A stretch of DNA of 64,000 nucleotides from Actinomadura coerulea (GTDB taxonomy: Bacteria; Actinomycetota; Actinomycetes; Streptosporangiales; Streptosporangiaceae), in contig NZ_JACHMQ010000001.1 in NCBI RefSeq assembly GCF_014208105.1, forward strand, positions 7,564,001 through 7,628,000, in the 5' to 3' direction. The notes under the pieces were generated by a model. The model saw only the letters and a list, made by a program, of their open reading frames with translations. It had not been told where the DNA came from and did not search any database. This document shows positions 36,773 through 46,709 of this stretch, one piece after another. The translations under genes and the position numbers were made by a program. Position 1 is the stretch's first letter. Each line of letters opens with the position of its first letter.

Positions 36773-37827
36773 GTCCGCGAAGGTTGCTGCTCGTCGGCGC
36801 TCTCGGCGTCGCCGCGGTGATGTTCGTGGCGCTGGTCTTCGTGCCGATCCTGTTCGGCGCGAGCCAGTTCCTGTTCGGCGGCGGGATCGGCGGTGGCGGC
36901 GGCTGCGTGAACGTCGCCGGCGCCGGCGCGCAGCCCGCGGCGGCCGCCGACGCGAAGTCCGTCCCCGTCGACTACCTGAAGCTGTACCAGGAGGCGGGCA
37001 GGAAGTACGGCATCCCCTGGAACGTCCTGGCGGGCGTCGGCAAGGTCGAGACCGACCACGGCCGGTCGACGATGCCGGGCGTCTCCAGCGGGGAGAACTA
37101 CGCGGGCGCGGGCGGCCCCATGCAGTTCCTGGACGCGACGTTCAGGGCGTTCGCGGTGGACGGCGACAAGGACGGCAAGAAGGACCGCTACGACCCGGCG
37201 GACGCCATCCCGACGGCCGCCGCCTACCTCAAGCACAACGGCGCCCCGGAGCGCATGCGCACCGCGATCTTCCAGTACAACCACTCGTGGGACTACGTGG
37301 ACCTCGTCCTGGACTGGGCGAAGCGCTACGTCGGCGGCGACTTCAAGCCCGTCCAGGCGAACGGGATCAACTGCGAGGACAACGAGCTGCCCGCCAACGT
37401 CGGCGCCCTCGTCAAGACGATCATCGCGTTCGCGATGGCGCAGCGCGGCAAGCCGTACGTGTTCGGGGCGAACGGCCCGGACGCCTACGACTGCTCCAGC
37501 CTGATCCAGGCCGCCTACCGGCAGGTCGGGCTGAACCTCCCGCGCACGACGTTCGAGCAGTGGCCGTTCGGCGTGAAGATCGCCAAGGGCAAGGAGCAGC
37601 CCGGCGACCTGGTGTTCTTCAACTCCGGCCCCGGGACCTCGGCCGACAACCCCGGCCATGTCGGGATGGTCATCGGCGGCGGCAAGATGATCGTGGCGAG
37701 CTGCTCGGCGTGCGTGCCCGCGATCGGCGTGAAGACCTACAAGAAGCCGAACTGGATCGGGGTGACCCGCCCGCTCGCGCGGCCGGACTTCAAGAAGAAG
37801 GTGTCCGAACTGGCCGCCCGGCAGTAG
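36769..37827 (+). CDS. VirB1-like bifunctional transglycosylase-NlpC/P60 hydrolase
   Basis: 352 residues. Membrane anchor (about 5-30), an SLT/lytic transglycosylase domain at about 65-175 (GIPWNVLAGVGKVETDHG with candidate Glu, GGPMQFLDATFRAF, AIFQYNHSWDYV) and an NlpC/P60 domain at about 220-345 (DAYDCSSLIQAAYRQ nucleophile Cys 242; NPGHVGMVIGGG His). It cuts glycan strands and stem peptides to open the cell wall for a T4SS; such two-headed proteins are typical of Gram-positive T4SS. Final gene in locus 1. A second pair of Cys (ASCSACVP) is an extra feature. Confidence 0.92.
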   Translation: MSPRRLLLVGALGVAAVMFVALVFVPILFGASQFLFGGGIGGGGGCVNVAGAGAQPAAAADAKSVPVDYLKLYQEAGRKYGIPWNVLAGVGKVETDHGRSTMPGVSSGENYAGAGGPMQFLDATFRAFAVDGDKDGKKDRYDPADAIPTAAAYLKHNGAPERMRTAIFQYNHSWDYVDLVLDWAKRYVGGDFKPVQANGINCEDNELPANVGALVKTIIAFAMAQRGKPYVFGANGPDAYDCSSLIQAAYRQVGLNLPRTTFEQWPFGVKIAKGKEQPGDLVFFNSGPGTSADNPGHVGMVIGGGKMIVASCSACVPAIGVKTYKKPNWIGVTRPLARPDFKKKVSELAARQ

Positions 37828-37863
37828 CCGCCCGGTAGTAGCCGCCCGGTGGTAGCCGCCCGG
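37813..37863 (+). repeat. 14-bp tandem repeat across the stop codon of the VirB1-like gene
   Basis: GCCGCCCGG(C/T)(A/G)GTA occurs at 37813, 37827 and 37841, with a partial fourth copy ending at 37863. The first copy includes the last codons and the TAG stop; the later copies are non-coding. Probable slippage expansion. Confidence 0.85.
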
Positions 37864-38031
37864 ATCAGCGGAACCGGCGCCCGCCCACGACGAGCAGGAT
37901 CTCGCGCAGCGCGTCGGCGGCGGCCCGCGCGTCCTCCGGCGGCACCCGGGCCAGGACCTCCTCGTGCGCCGCCCCGGACGGCGGGCCTGAACCGGCGAGA
38001 ATCGTCGGCCGCGCGTGGCATGCTGATCGGC

Positions 38032-38802
38032 GTGGACTCCGAGATAACGATCCGCGTCGCCGACGAGCTGCTGATGTTCCTGCCCGCCACCCGGCGGGAG
38101 TCCCCGGCACGGGTCCCCTACGACGGAACCTCGACGCTGGGGCACCTCGTGGAGTCGCTGGGCGTTCCCCTGCCCGAGGCGGGTCCGATGACCGCCGACG
38201 GCGAGCCCGCCGGGCCCGCCACCCGTCCCCGCGCCGGGGCGGAGGTCCATGTGGCCGCGGTCCCGCGCCCCCAGCCCGTCCCGCTGGACCCGGGCCAGGT
38301 CGCTCCCCGCTTCCTCCTGGACGTCCACCTCGGCACGCTGGCCCGGCGCATGCGCCTGCTCGGCCTCGACACCGCCTACCACAACGACATGGACGACCCG
38401 GCGCTGGTCGTCCAGGCCAACGAGGAGGGCCGCGTCCTGCTCACGCAGGACCGCGGCCTCCTGCGCCGCCGCGCGCTGTGGTTCGGCGCCTACGTCCGCG
38501 GCTCGCGCCCCGACGACCAGCTCCGCGACCTGCTCGACCGCTTCGCGCCCGTCCTGCGCCCGTGGACGCGCTGCACCGCCTGCAACGGCGAGCTCGTCCC
38601 GGTCGACAAGCAGGAGATCGAGCGCGAGCTCCGGTCGGGCACACGCCGCAGCTACGACGTCTACGGCCGCTGCGCGGGATGCGGGCAGGTGTACTGGCGC
38701 GGGGCGCACGGCGACCATCTGGAGGAGATCGTCCGCGACGCGACGCGTCTGGTCGACTCCCTCCGGCAGAACGGAACCGGCCGGGCCGGCGCCGCGGTCT
38801 GA
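38032..38802 (+). CDS. Mut7-C RNase-type protein with N-terminal ubiquitin-like domain
   Basis: 256 residues from GTG 38032 (ATG 38020 is in frame and also possible). N-terminal Mut7-C ubiquitin-like region (about 1-85; ITIRVADELLMFLPA, GAEVHVAAV) and a C-terminal Mut7-C PIN-like region (about 90-250): FLLDVHLGTLARRMRLLG carries the acidic residue, LTQDRGLL another, then a zinc ribbon (WTRCTACNGE with GRCAGCGQVYW). Predicted RNase of the Mut7 group, target unknown. It starts a new transcript after the secretion locus; a NUDIX gene follows. Confidence 0.85.
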   Translation: MDSEITIRVADELLMFLPATRRESPARVPYDGTSTLGHLVESLGVPLPEAGPMTADGEPAGPATRPRAGAEVHVAAVPRPQPVPLDPGQVAPRFLLDVHLGTLARRMRLLGLDTAYHNDMDDPALVVQANEEGRVLLTQDRGLLRRRALWFGAYVRGSRPDDQLRDLLDRFAPVLRPWTRCTACNGELVPVDKQEIERELRSGTRRSYDVYGRCAGCGQVYWRGAHGDHLEEIVRDATRLVDSLRQNGTGRAGAAV

Positions 38803-38839
38803 TCAGGAGAACGGAGAGGAGCTGGTCGCGATCGAACTC

Positions 38840-39217
38840 GTGGTGGTGGGGGCGGCGATCCTCGCGAACGGGCGGCTGCTGGCCGCCCAGCGCGCCGAGC
38901 CGCCGCACATGGCGGGCGGCTGGGAGCTCCCCGGCGGCAAGGTCGACCCCGGAGAGTCGGACGAGGACGCCCTGGTACGCGAGTGCCACGAGGAACTGGC
39001 CGTGAAGGTCCGCCTCGTCCGCCGCGTAGGCGGCGACTGGCGCCTCAGCGAGCGCGCCCTCCTCCGCGTCTGGACGGCCGAACTACTAGAGGGCGAGCCC
39101 CGGCCCCTGGAGCACCTGGAACTCCGCTGGCTGGCCCCCTCCGAGCTCCACACCGTCCCCTGGCTCCCCGGCGACCGCCCGGTAATAGACCTCCTAGCCG
39201 CCCAAGGCCTCACCTAG
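38840..39217 (+). CDS. NUDIX hydrolase (MutT-like)
   Basis: About 125 residues. Hydrolyses nucleoside diphosphates linked to another group, perhaps oxidised nucleotides. Nudix box GGKVDPGESDEDALVRECHE ending EELAV; the usual Gly after EEx is Ala. The start is unclear: three GTG codons in a row at 38840-38848 precede GAAILANGRLLAAQR, while GGAGAGGA lies about 20 bases upstream and better fits a start near 38825. Downstream 39218-39420 holds no gene; it contains two GCGATCGC palindromes and GCGA-rich repeats. Confidence 0.85.
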   Translation: MVVGAAILANGRLLAAQRAEPPHMAGGWELPGGKVDPGESDEDALVRECHEELAVKVRLVRRVGGDWRLSERALLRVWTAELLEGEPRPLEHLELRWLAPSELHTVPWLPGDRPVIDLLAAQGLT

Positions 39218-39420
39218 CTGAGCCTGGCCACAGACGCGCTGACCTCAGCCACCTCCGCGACCCCGCAACGACCTCATGGTTGCGATCGCGTCCGAAGGCA
39301 GGTTCGAGCGAAGCGAGAACCTGATCGCGCAGCGAGCCGCCGGGCGAGACGGAGCGATGCCAGCGATCGCCCAGCTTTTCGACGATGGAGGGCCGCCCAG
39401 GCCCGAAGGAGGAGAGAAAG

Positions 39421-40434
39421 CTAAATCCTGTTCGCGCCGGCGTAGTCGGAGCGGTCGGAGAGTTTGGAGATTTTGACCACGTCGCCGGTCTGGGGGGCGT
39501 GGAGGTACTTGCCGTCTCCCAGGTAGATGCCCATGTGGTGCAGGTTGCTGCCGAAGTACACCAGGTCGCCGGAGCGGAGGGCGCCGCGGGGGATCTTCGT
39601 TCCCATGGCGAACAGGTCGCCGGTGTAGTGGGGGAGGCCGGGCTTGCCGACCTGGGCGTAGGCCCAGACGACGAGGCCGGAGCAGTCGAAGCTGCTCGGT
39701 CCGGCGGCGGCCCAGACGTAGGGGGAGCCGAGCTTGGTGAGGGCCTTGCGGGCCATCTTGGCGGGCAGGCCGGAGCCCTTGACGGTGGCGGTGAGGCCGG
39801 TGCGCGGGTCGCTCGCGTGGGTGGTGGTCAGCTTGTCGAGGCGCTTCATCACCTCGGAGACCTTGGTCTTGGCCGCCTCGCGCGCCTGCTTGGCGTCGTC
39901 CCAGGCCTTCTTGACCTGCGCGGTCTTCGCCTTCGCGGTGCGCTCCGCGGCGTCGGCCTGGTCGATCTGCTTCTTCAGGGCGAGGACGGCGGTGGCCTGG
40001 CTCTGCGCCAGGTAGGCGCGGTCGGACAGGCCCTCGGCGGAGGCGCCGGAGCCGAAGAGGACGTCGGGGCCGCCGGCCATGTAGTTCGCGGCGGCCAGGC
40101 TGCCGAGCTTCTGGCGGGCGGGCTCGGCGAGGGCGCGCAGCCGCTCGGCCTCCTTGGTGGCGTCCCGCTCGGCCTTGCGGGCCTTGGTGAACTCCACGCG
40201 GGCCTTGTTGAACTTCTCCGTGAGGATCTCGGCCTCTTCGTTCAGCGCGTCGAGGCTTTTGCGCAGGCCCTTCTCCGTCGTCGGCGTGGGGCTCGGCGCC
40301 GAGGGCGCGGAGGCCGGCCGGAACGGCTGGGCGGCGTGGGCGAGGTCCGGCGCGGTGGCGCCGAGGCCGATCAGGAGCAGGGTGGCGGTGGCGGTGGGCA
40401 GAACGCGACGCCGCCGGTGGGAATCCGGAGCCAA
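39421..40434 (-). CDS. Secreted NlpC/P60 peptidoglycan endopeptidase (RipA-like)
   Basis: 337 residues. Signal peptide (about 10-35; TATATLLLIGLGATAPDLAHAA), a long coiled-coil domain (about 52-215), and a C-terminal NlpC/P60 domain (about 230-337) with nucleophile Cys 251 in SFDCSGLVVWAY and His in HHMGIYLGDG. It cuts the D-Glu/mDAP bond in cell-wall stem peptides, acting in growth and division. The start is TTG 40434, supported by GGAGAG eight or so bases upstream. A c-di-AMP riboswitch fills its leader, so the enzyme is under c-di-AMP control, as in other actinomycete wall hydrolases. Confidence 0.94.
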   Translation of the reverse strand: MAPDSHRRRRVLPTATATLLLIGLGATAPDLAHAAQPFRPASAPSAPSPTPTTEKGLRKSLDALNEEAEILTEKFNKARVEFTKARKAERDATKEAERLRALAEPARQKLGSLAAANYMAGGPDVLFGSGASAEGLSDRAYLAQSQATAVLALKKQIDQADAAERTAKAKTAQVKKAWDDAKQAREAAKTKVSEVMKRLDKLTTTHASDPRTGLTATVKGSGLPAKMARKALTKLGSPYVWAAAGPSSFDCSGLVVWAYAQVGKPGLPHYTGDLFAMGTKIPRGALRSGDLVYFGSNLHHMGIYLGDGKYLHAPQTGDVVKISKLSDRSDYAGANRI

Positions 40435-40456
40435 GCCGGTGCTCTCCTCTCCTCGT

Positions 40457-40564
40457 ACGCCTACCGGGTTAGCTGACGGGTTTGGGCCAGGAGTCGCCCT
40501 ACGACGAGCGTCGATTCACCCCGAGGGTGGTGGGTCCCCGGTTCTCCCGCGGGAGATTCGGCGT
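40457..40564 (-). promoter_or_regulatory. c-di-AMP riboswitch (ydaO/yuaA type)
   Basis: Read on the minus strand, the leader contains the diagnostic conserved blocks in order: CGAATC, GGGAGAACCGGGGACCC, GGGGTGAATC, GTAGGG, and near the end CCCGTCAGCTAACCCGGTAGGCG split in P1. ACGCC (5') can pair with GGCGT (3') to close P1. It ends about 22 bases before the TTG start of the NlpC/P60 gene. In this class, c-di-AMP binding normally lowers expression. The family and placement match the class known upstream of actinomycete cell-wall hydrolases. Confidence 0.92.
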
Positions 40565-40613
40565 CCCGGCCGCAGTCCCTGGGGGCGGAACTCCAGACGA
40601 CCGGATCTCGGGC

Positions 40614-40643
40614 AGATTACAAAGGATGCGCAAAGTTGGCCAA
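40614..40643 (-). promoter_or_regulatory. Promoter of the riboswitch-NlpC/P60 transcript
   Basis: On the minus strand TTGGCC (40638-40643) and TAATCT (40614-40619) are separated by 18 bp; the predicted start near 40607 lies 40 bases before the riboswitch core. Confidence 0.45.
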
Positions 40644-40702
40644 TCGAGGTCCGTGTGACGAGTGGTACGAACGACTCGGAGTGGGTGGTACGCCCGGCCA
40701 AG

Positions 40703-40708
40703 TAGAAT
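40703..40708 (+). promoter_or_regulatory. -10 element of typA
   Basis: TAGAAT 55 bases before the TypA start; no matching -35. Nothing else in the gap looks coding. Confidence 0.4.
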
Positions 40709-40763
40709 GGGACCGGCCGCACGTCTGCGGCGACTCCCGAACTCTCACGCAAGGCGAACCCGC

Positions 40764-42617
<1,854 letters not shown>

Positions 42618-42629
42618 GCACCGGAACCC

Positions 42630-42677
42630 GAAAGGGGCGGCCCCGCGGTTCTCGGAACCGCGGGGCCGCCCCCTTTC
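42630..42677. terminator. Bidirectional terminator between typA and the FHA gene
   Basis: Long stem GAAAGGGGCGGCCCCGCGGTT (minus its last base, 42630-42650) with its complement at 42656-42677 (one bulged C), with AAA on one side and TTT on the other. Confidence 0.9.
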
Positions 42678-42692
42678 TCATGTACGTGCCGT

Positions 42693-44024
42693 TCAGTTCA
42701 GCTGGACGGTGCCCGTGACGTCGGCGGCCAGGCGGAGCTGGTCGCCGTCGCGGAGCGGGGCGTCCACGCCGCGGGGGAGCCGCTCGCCGTTGACGAACGT
42801 CCCGTTGGTGGAGCCCTCGTCGCGCACCCAGGCCGTCCCGGACGGGTCGAGCCACACCGTCGAGTGGCGCCGCGACACGTTGTCGTACTGCGTGAACGTG
42901 GCCGCCACCGGCGACTGGCCCGCGTCGCGGCCGAGCACCAGGTGCTGGCCGACCGACACCTTGAGCTCGCCCGTGGGGAACTGGACGCGCAGGACGGGCG
43001 TGCCCTTCTGCGGCAGCGGGCGCAGGCACGAGTCGCACTGCGCGGCGCCCGGGTTGGCCAGCACCGCCTCGCAGTACGGGCACATGAACGCCGTGCTGTC
43101 GGGTGCGGGCGACCGCTGCTGGCCCTGGTTGTGCTCGTGCGGCAGCAGCGTCGCCTCGCGGCCGTGCGGCAGTTGCGGCGCCTGGCCTCCGTGCTGCGGC
43201 TGGCCCCCGTGTTGCGGCTGGCCCCCGTGTTGCGGCTGACCGTACTGGGGCTGGCCGTGCTGCGGCTGCCCGTGCTGCGGCTGACCGTACTGGTGGTCGG
43301 CCGGGCCGGGCTGCGGGGCGCCGTACTGCTGGCCCCCCTGCTCCTGCGGGGCTCCGTACTGCTGCTGCGGCTGGTACTGGTCCTGCGGCTGCTGCTGGTA
43401 GGGGTCGGGCGCCGGCTGCTGCGGCTGCGGCGCGCCCCACTGGTCCTGGGGCTGCTGCGGTGCGCCCCACGGGTCCGCGGGGGGCTGCTGCTGCTGCGGC
43501 TGCCCGTACTGCGGCTGGCCGTGCTGGGGCTGGCCCTGCTGCGGCTGGCCGTACTGGGGCTGGCCGTGCTGGCCCTGCCCTTGCTGGTCATGGGACTGCT
43601 GGGGCATGGGCGGGCCCCAGGCGTCCGGCTGCTGCGGCTGCGGCGCGCCCCACTGGTCCTGGGGCTGCTGCGGTGCGCCCCACGGGTCCGCTGGAGGCTG
43701 CTGCTGCTGCGGCTGCCCGTACTGCGGTTGCCCCTGCTGCGGCTGGCCGTGCTGGGGCTGGCCATACTGCGGCTGCCCGTGCTGGCCCTGCCCGTGCTGC
43801 GGCTGGCCGTACTGGTGGTCGGCCGGGCCGGGCTGCGGGGCGCCGTACTGCTGGCCCCCCTGCTGCGGCCCCGGGGGCGGAGGTATCCGCTGCGGTTCGT
43901 ACCCGCCCGGACCCTGCTGGTGAGCGCCGCCTCCGGCGCGCGCCAGGTTCGCCCCGCAGCTCATGCAGAGCAGATCGCCCGGCTGGAACGGTTCGTCGCA
44001 GACCGGACAGTTCAAGGTCGCCAT
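42693..44024 (-). CDS. FHA-domain protein with two zinc ribbons and a Gln/Pro-rich repeat linker
   Basis: 443 residues. N-terminal zinc ribbon (C6-C9 and C20-C23: NCPVCDEP, LCMSCGANL), a roughly 260-residue low-complexity linker of repeated QYGQPQHGQ/PADPWGAPQ units, a second ribbon (CPYCEAVL, CDSCLRPL) and a C-terminal FHA domain (about 345-443; LVLGRDAGQSP, NVSRRHSTVWL, DEGSTNGTFVNGERL). FHA domains bind phosphothreonine, so the Ser/Thr kinase of the same operon is the likely partner. It overlaps the radical-SAM gene by 13 bases. The two zinc ribbons plus FHA make this an adaptor rather than an enzyme. Confidence 0.93.
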   Translation of the reverse strand: MATLNCPVCDEPFQPGDLLCMSCGANLARAGGGAHQQGPGGYEPQRIPPPPGPQQGGQQYGAPQPGPADHQYGQPQHGQGQHGQPQYGQPQHGQPQQGQPQYGQPQQQQPPADPWGAPQQPQDQWGAPQPQQPDAWGPPMPQQSHDQQGQGQHGQPQYGQPQQGQPQHGQPQYGQPQQQQPPADPWGAPQQPQDQWGAPQPQQPAPDPYQQQPQDQYQPQQQYGAPQEQGGQQYGAPQPGPADHQYGQPQHGQPQHGQPQYGQPQHGGQPQHGGQPQHGGQAPQLPHGREATLLPHEHNQGQQRSPAPDSTAFMCPYCEAVLANPGAAQCDSCLRPLPQKGTPVLRVQFPTGELKVSVGQHLVLGRDAGQSPVAATFTQYDNVSRRHSTVWLDPSGTAWVRDEGSTNGTFVNGERLPRGVDAPLRDGDQLRLAADVTGTVQLN

Positions 44025-44761
44025 GACACATCCCCCGAGCGCACCCCGGCGCGGTCGAGCCTCGACGTGAGGTGCTCCATGTCACCTCTTCGCGGGATCC
44101 CGATGTAGTACACCCGCTTTCCCTCCGGCCCTTCGTCCACGGACACCTGTACTCGGGGCCCTCTTCCTTCAGTGTCGCCGACGCCGGCCACTGCCCCGTA
44201 CCGCTCGCGTCCCAGGGGGGACACCGGCACGACACGCTGGTTGGCCGACCCCCTCCAGAGTAGGGAGCCGTCCCCGGGGTGTCGCCCCCCAGGGTTGAGC
44301 CGGTCGACGTACGGCCCCGTGACCACGGCGTCACACATGTCCACGATCTCGCGCGTCACAGCGGCGCGCGAGAGCCGAGAGTAGACATATCCGCTGTAAA
44401 CCAATATGTCCAACGCAATCGTCTCACGGTCGCGGGTCTCCCGCCACGCGCGGATCCCCCGCACCAGGGCCGCCAGCGCGGCCGGCTGCTGGAACGGTTC
44501 GCCGCCCGAGATGGTCACCCCGTCGACCGGTTCGGGAAGGGACGCGAGCCATCCTAGGACCGCCTCGACGGGGATCGCCCGGCCCGGGTCGGCGTCCCAC
44601 GTGTCGCGGGACAGGCAGCCGTTGCAGTGCAGCGTGCAGCCCTGCGTCCAGATCCCCGCCCGCGTCCCGGGGCCGAGTGTGGTCACCGGGTAGTGCGCCT
44701 TGGCGAGCAGGAGCGTCTCGCCGGAGCCGTCTCCGGCCCCGGGGGAGCGGCCCGCGCTCAC
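44012..44761 (-). CDS. Radical SAM / 4Fe-4S single-cluster protein (NrdG-activase-like)
   Basis: 249 residues. Cluster motif IWTQGCTLHCNGC (Cys 42, 46, 49) in CxxxCxxC spacing, preceded by GPGTRAG, then ISGGEPFQQPAALAAL (SAM-binding GGE), and MCDAVVTGPYVD. This is the layout of small activases (NrdG/PFL-activase-like) that make a glycyl radical on a partner or modify a peptide. No NrdD-like target is seen here. It starts at GTG 44761, overlapping the AAA+ gene stop (GTGA), so it is made together with it. The C-terminal 90 residues do not match the common NrdG and may bind another operon protein. Confidence 0.88.
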   Translation of the reverse strand: MSAGRSPGAGDGSGETLLLAKAHYPVTTLGPGTRAGIWTQGCTLHCNGCLSRDTWDADPGRAIPVEAVLGWLASLPEPVDGVTISGGEPFQQPAALAALVRGIRAWRETRDRETIALDILVYSGYVYSRLSRAAVTREIVDMCDAVVTGPYVDRLNPGGRHPGDGSLLWRGSANQRVVPVSPLGRERYGAVAGVGDTEGRGPRVQVSVDEGPEGKRVYYIGIPRRGDMEHLTSRLDRAGVRSGDVSWRP

Positions 44762-46671
44762 TGGAGGTCCAGGTGCACGATGCTGCCCTCGCGCCGGATA
44801 CCCGTCACCGTGACCTTCTCGTCCGGGACGAGCTCCCGGTCGAACAGCGCGCGCGCCAGCGGGTTGACGAAGTGCGACTCCAGCGCCATGCCGATGCCGC
44901 GCCCGCCCTTGGCGAGCTCCTCCGTGCACCACTCGCGGAGCGTCTGCAGCGCGTCCCCCTTCACGGCGAGGACGAGCCGGTGCTCCTCGGTGACCCGCCG
45001 GCAGATGTTCGCGAACTGCAGGTCGAAGATCTTGTGCGCGGCCTCGCCGGAGATGAAGTCGAACACCACGATGTTGTCGCCGAACCGGTTGAGCAGCTCC
45101 GGCCGGTTCAGCACCGTCGTGAAGTGGTCGGCGACGGCGCCCTTGATGCGCTGCTCGACCTGCTCGTAGGACATGTCCGGTGTGATGTTCTGCACACGGT
45201 CGGGGGCCCCGTACCCGGCCCCGGCGCCGGCCGTCAGGTCGCGCCCCGGCACGAACATCCCGAGGTTGGAGGTGAAGATCAGGATCGACTCGGAGAAGTG
45301 CACGGTGTTGCCGCGCCCGTCGGTGAGCCGCCCGTCCTCAAGGATCTGCAGGAACTTGTCCAGGATCCGCGGGTGCGCCTTCTCGATCTCGTCGAAGAGG
45401 ATCACCCGGAACGGGTCCTCCCGGACGGCGTTGGTGAGCTCGCCGCCGGCCTCGTGCCCCACGTACCCGGGCGGCGACCCGATCAGCCGGTCGCCGGAGC
45501 CCTCCCCGGAGAACTCGCTCATGTCGAAGCGCAGGTAGGCCGACTCGTCGCCGAAGACCAGCTCGGTGATCGCCTTGGCCAGCTCCGTCTTGCCGGTGCC
45601 GGTCGGGCCCGCGAAGAACAGCACCCCGCGCGGGCGGCTGCCGGACCTGGTCGCCTGCGCGCCCGACAGCCCGAGCACCGCCCGCTTGAGGATGTCCAGC
45701 GTCTTGGTGACCGCCTGCGGCTGCCCGATCACCCGCTCGGGGACGCGCTTCTCGCCGTCCAGCACCCGGCGCCGCAGGTGCCCGCGGCTCCACGGGTTGT
45801 CGAGCACGCCCAGCTTGTAGGTGCGGACCGCGTCGGGCAGGTCGGCGAGGTCGACGTTGCGCTCCTTCGCCAGCCGGGTCACCTCGATCATCGACTGGAG
45901 GGTCAGCCCGTCGGCCTGCTCGGCGAACGCGTCGCACGCCGCGGCCGCCACCTCGTCCGACCCGACGTCGCTCACCCCGAACGCGCGGGCCAGCAGCCGC
46001 GCGGTCTCCTGCCGGTCGCCGAGATGCGGGCGCGGGATCGTGATCTCGCGGATGTTCTCGTTGTCGGCCGTCAGCCACGGCGGCAGGTCGCCCGGCCGCT
46101 CCACCAGCCAGACGACCGGGTTGTACAGCGGCTTCGGCCGCGCCCCCGTGACCCGGACGGGACGCGCGCTGCGCGACAGCTTCGCGCAGAACCGGAAGAA
46201 GTCGCGCTCGGCCGGCTCCAGGTCCGTCGGGGTCCGGGCGATGCGCGACGCCGAGTCGATCACGAACGCGGCGCGGACGTTCTCCTGCGGACGGGCGACC
46301 GCGGCCAGATGCCGCGTCAGCCCCTCCAGCGACGGCTTCTCGTCCGCCTTGACCTTGCCGAGCAGCGACTCCGCCGCCGACGCCGCCTCGCCCCCGGACG
46401 GCTCGTTCGGGCCGGGGACGATCTGCAACCCGTCGACCGGGTCGTAGACGGCCATGAACGACGCGCCGCTGGAGCGCAGCGTCTCCCACAGCAGGGCCCG
46501 CAGCGGCAGCAGCACCGCCGGGCCCCCGTCCGGCGACGGCGCGAGGAAGCTGTCGTGCAGGTTGCCCGACAGGACGTACTGGGAGTGCACCGAGAGGGTC
46601 GCGTCGAGCTCCCGGATGAACGGCGGCCACCCCTGCAACCGCCCCCCGAGGGTCGGCGAATCAATGCTCAT
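44758..46671 (-). CDS. ClpB-like AAA+ ATPase, with a degenerate first AAA region
   Basis: 637 residues. The C-terminal half (about 310-637) is a full ClpA/B-type AAA+ module: Walker A FAGPTGTGKTELAKAI near 350, pore-loop-like SPPGYVGHEAGGEL, Walker B RVILFDEIEKAHP, sensor SNLGMFVPG, and a D2-small-type C-terminus. The N-terminal half (about 1-300) looks like an AAA-type region without Walker A (AFVIDSASRIART, PVVWLVERPGDLPPWL, then IPRPHLGDRQETARLL). Thus one active ring and one pseudo-domain are expected. It lies between the coiled-coil gene (38 bp upstream) and the radical-SAM gene (overlap). Function unknown; remodelling of an operon partner is likely. Confidence 0.88.
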   Translation of the reverse strand: MSIDSPTLGGRLQGWPPFIRELDATLSVHSQYVLSGNLHDSFLAPSPDGGPAVLLPLRALLWETLRSSGASFMAVYDPVDGLQIVPGPNEPSGGEAASAAESLLGKVKADEKPSLEGLTRHLAAVARPQENVRAAFVIDSASRIARTPTDLEPAERDFFRFCAKLSRSARPVRVTGARPKPLYNPVVWLVERPGDLPPWLTADNENIREITIPRPHLGDRQETARLLARAFGVSDVGSDEVAAAACDAFAEQADGLTLQSMIEVTRLAKERNVDLADLPDAVRTYKLGVLDNPWSRGHLRRRVLDGEKRVPERVIGQPQAVTKTLDILKRAVLGLSGAQATRSGSRPRGVLFFAGPTGTGKTELAKAITELVFGDESAYLRFDMSEFSGEGSGDRLIGSPPGYVGHEAGGELTNAVREDPFRVILFDEIEKAHPRILDKFLQILEDGRLTDGRGNTVHFSESILIFTSNLGMFVPGRDLTAGAGAGYGAPDRVQNITPDMSYEQVEQRIKGAVADHFTTVLNRPELLNRFGDNIVVFDFISGEAAHKIFDLQFANICRRVTEEHRLVLAVKGDALQTLREWCTEELAKGGRGIGMALESHFVNPLARALFDRELVPDEKVTVTGIRREGSIVHLDLQ

Positions 46672-46709
46672 CTAGTCACTCCACTCCGTCCGAGCGCCCC
46701 CCGCACACC

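Noticed and set aside
39218-39420. Small gene in the gap after the NUDIX gene
   Set aside because: Only GCGA-rich repetitive sequence; the frame at 39276 gives no plausible protein.
40457-40564. Intrinsic terminator or attenuator rather than a riboswitch
   Set aside because: The conserved blocks follow the ydaO consensus in order, and no T-run is present.
44012-44761. Anaerobic ribonucleotide reductase activase (NrdG)
   Set aside because: The motif and size fit, but no NrdD gene is nearby and the operon is built around a kinase and an AAA+ protein, so the specific name is not supported.
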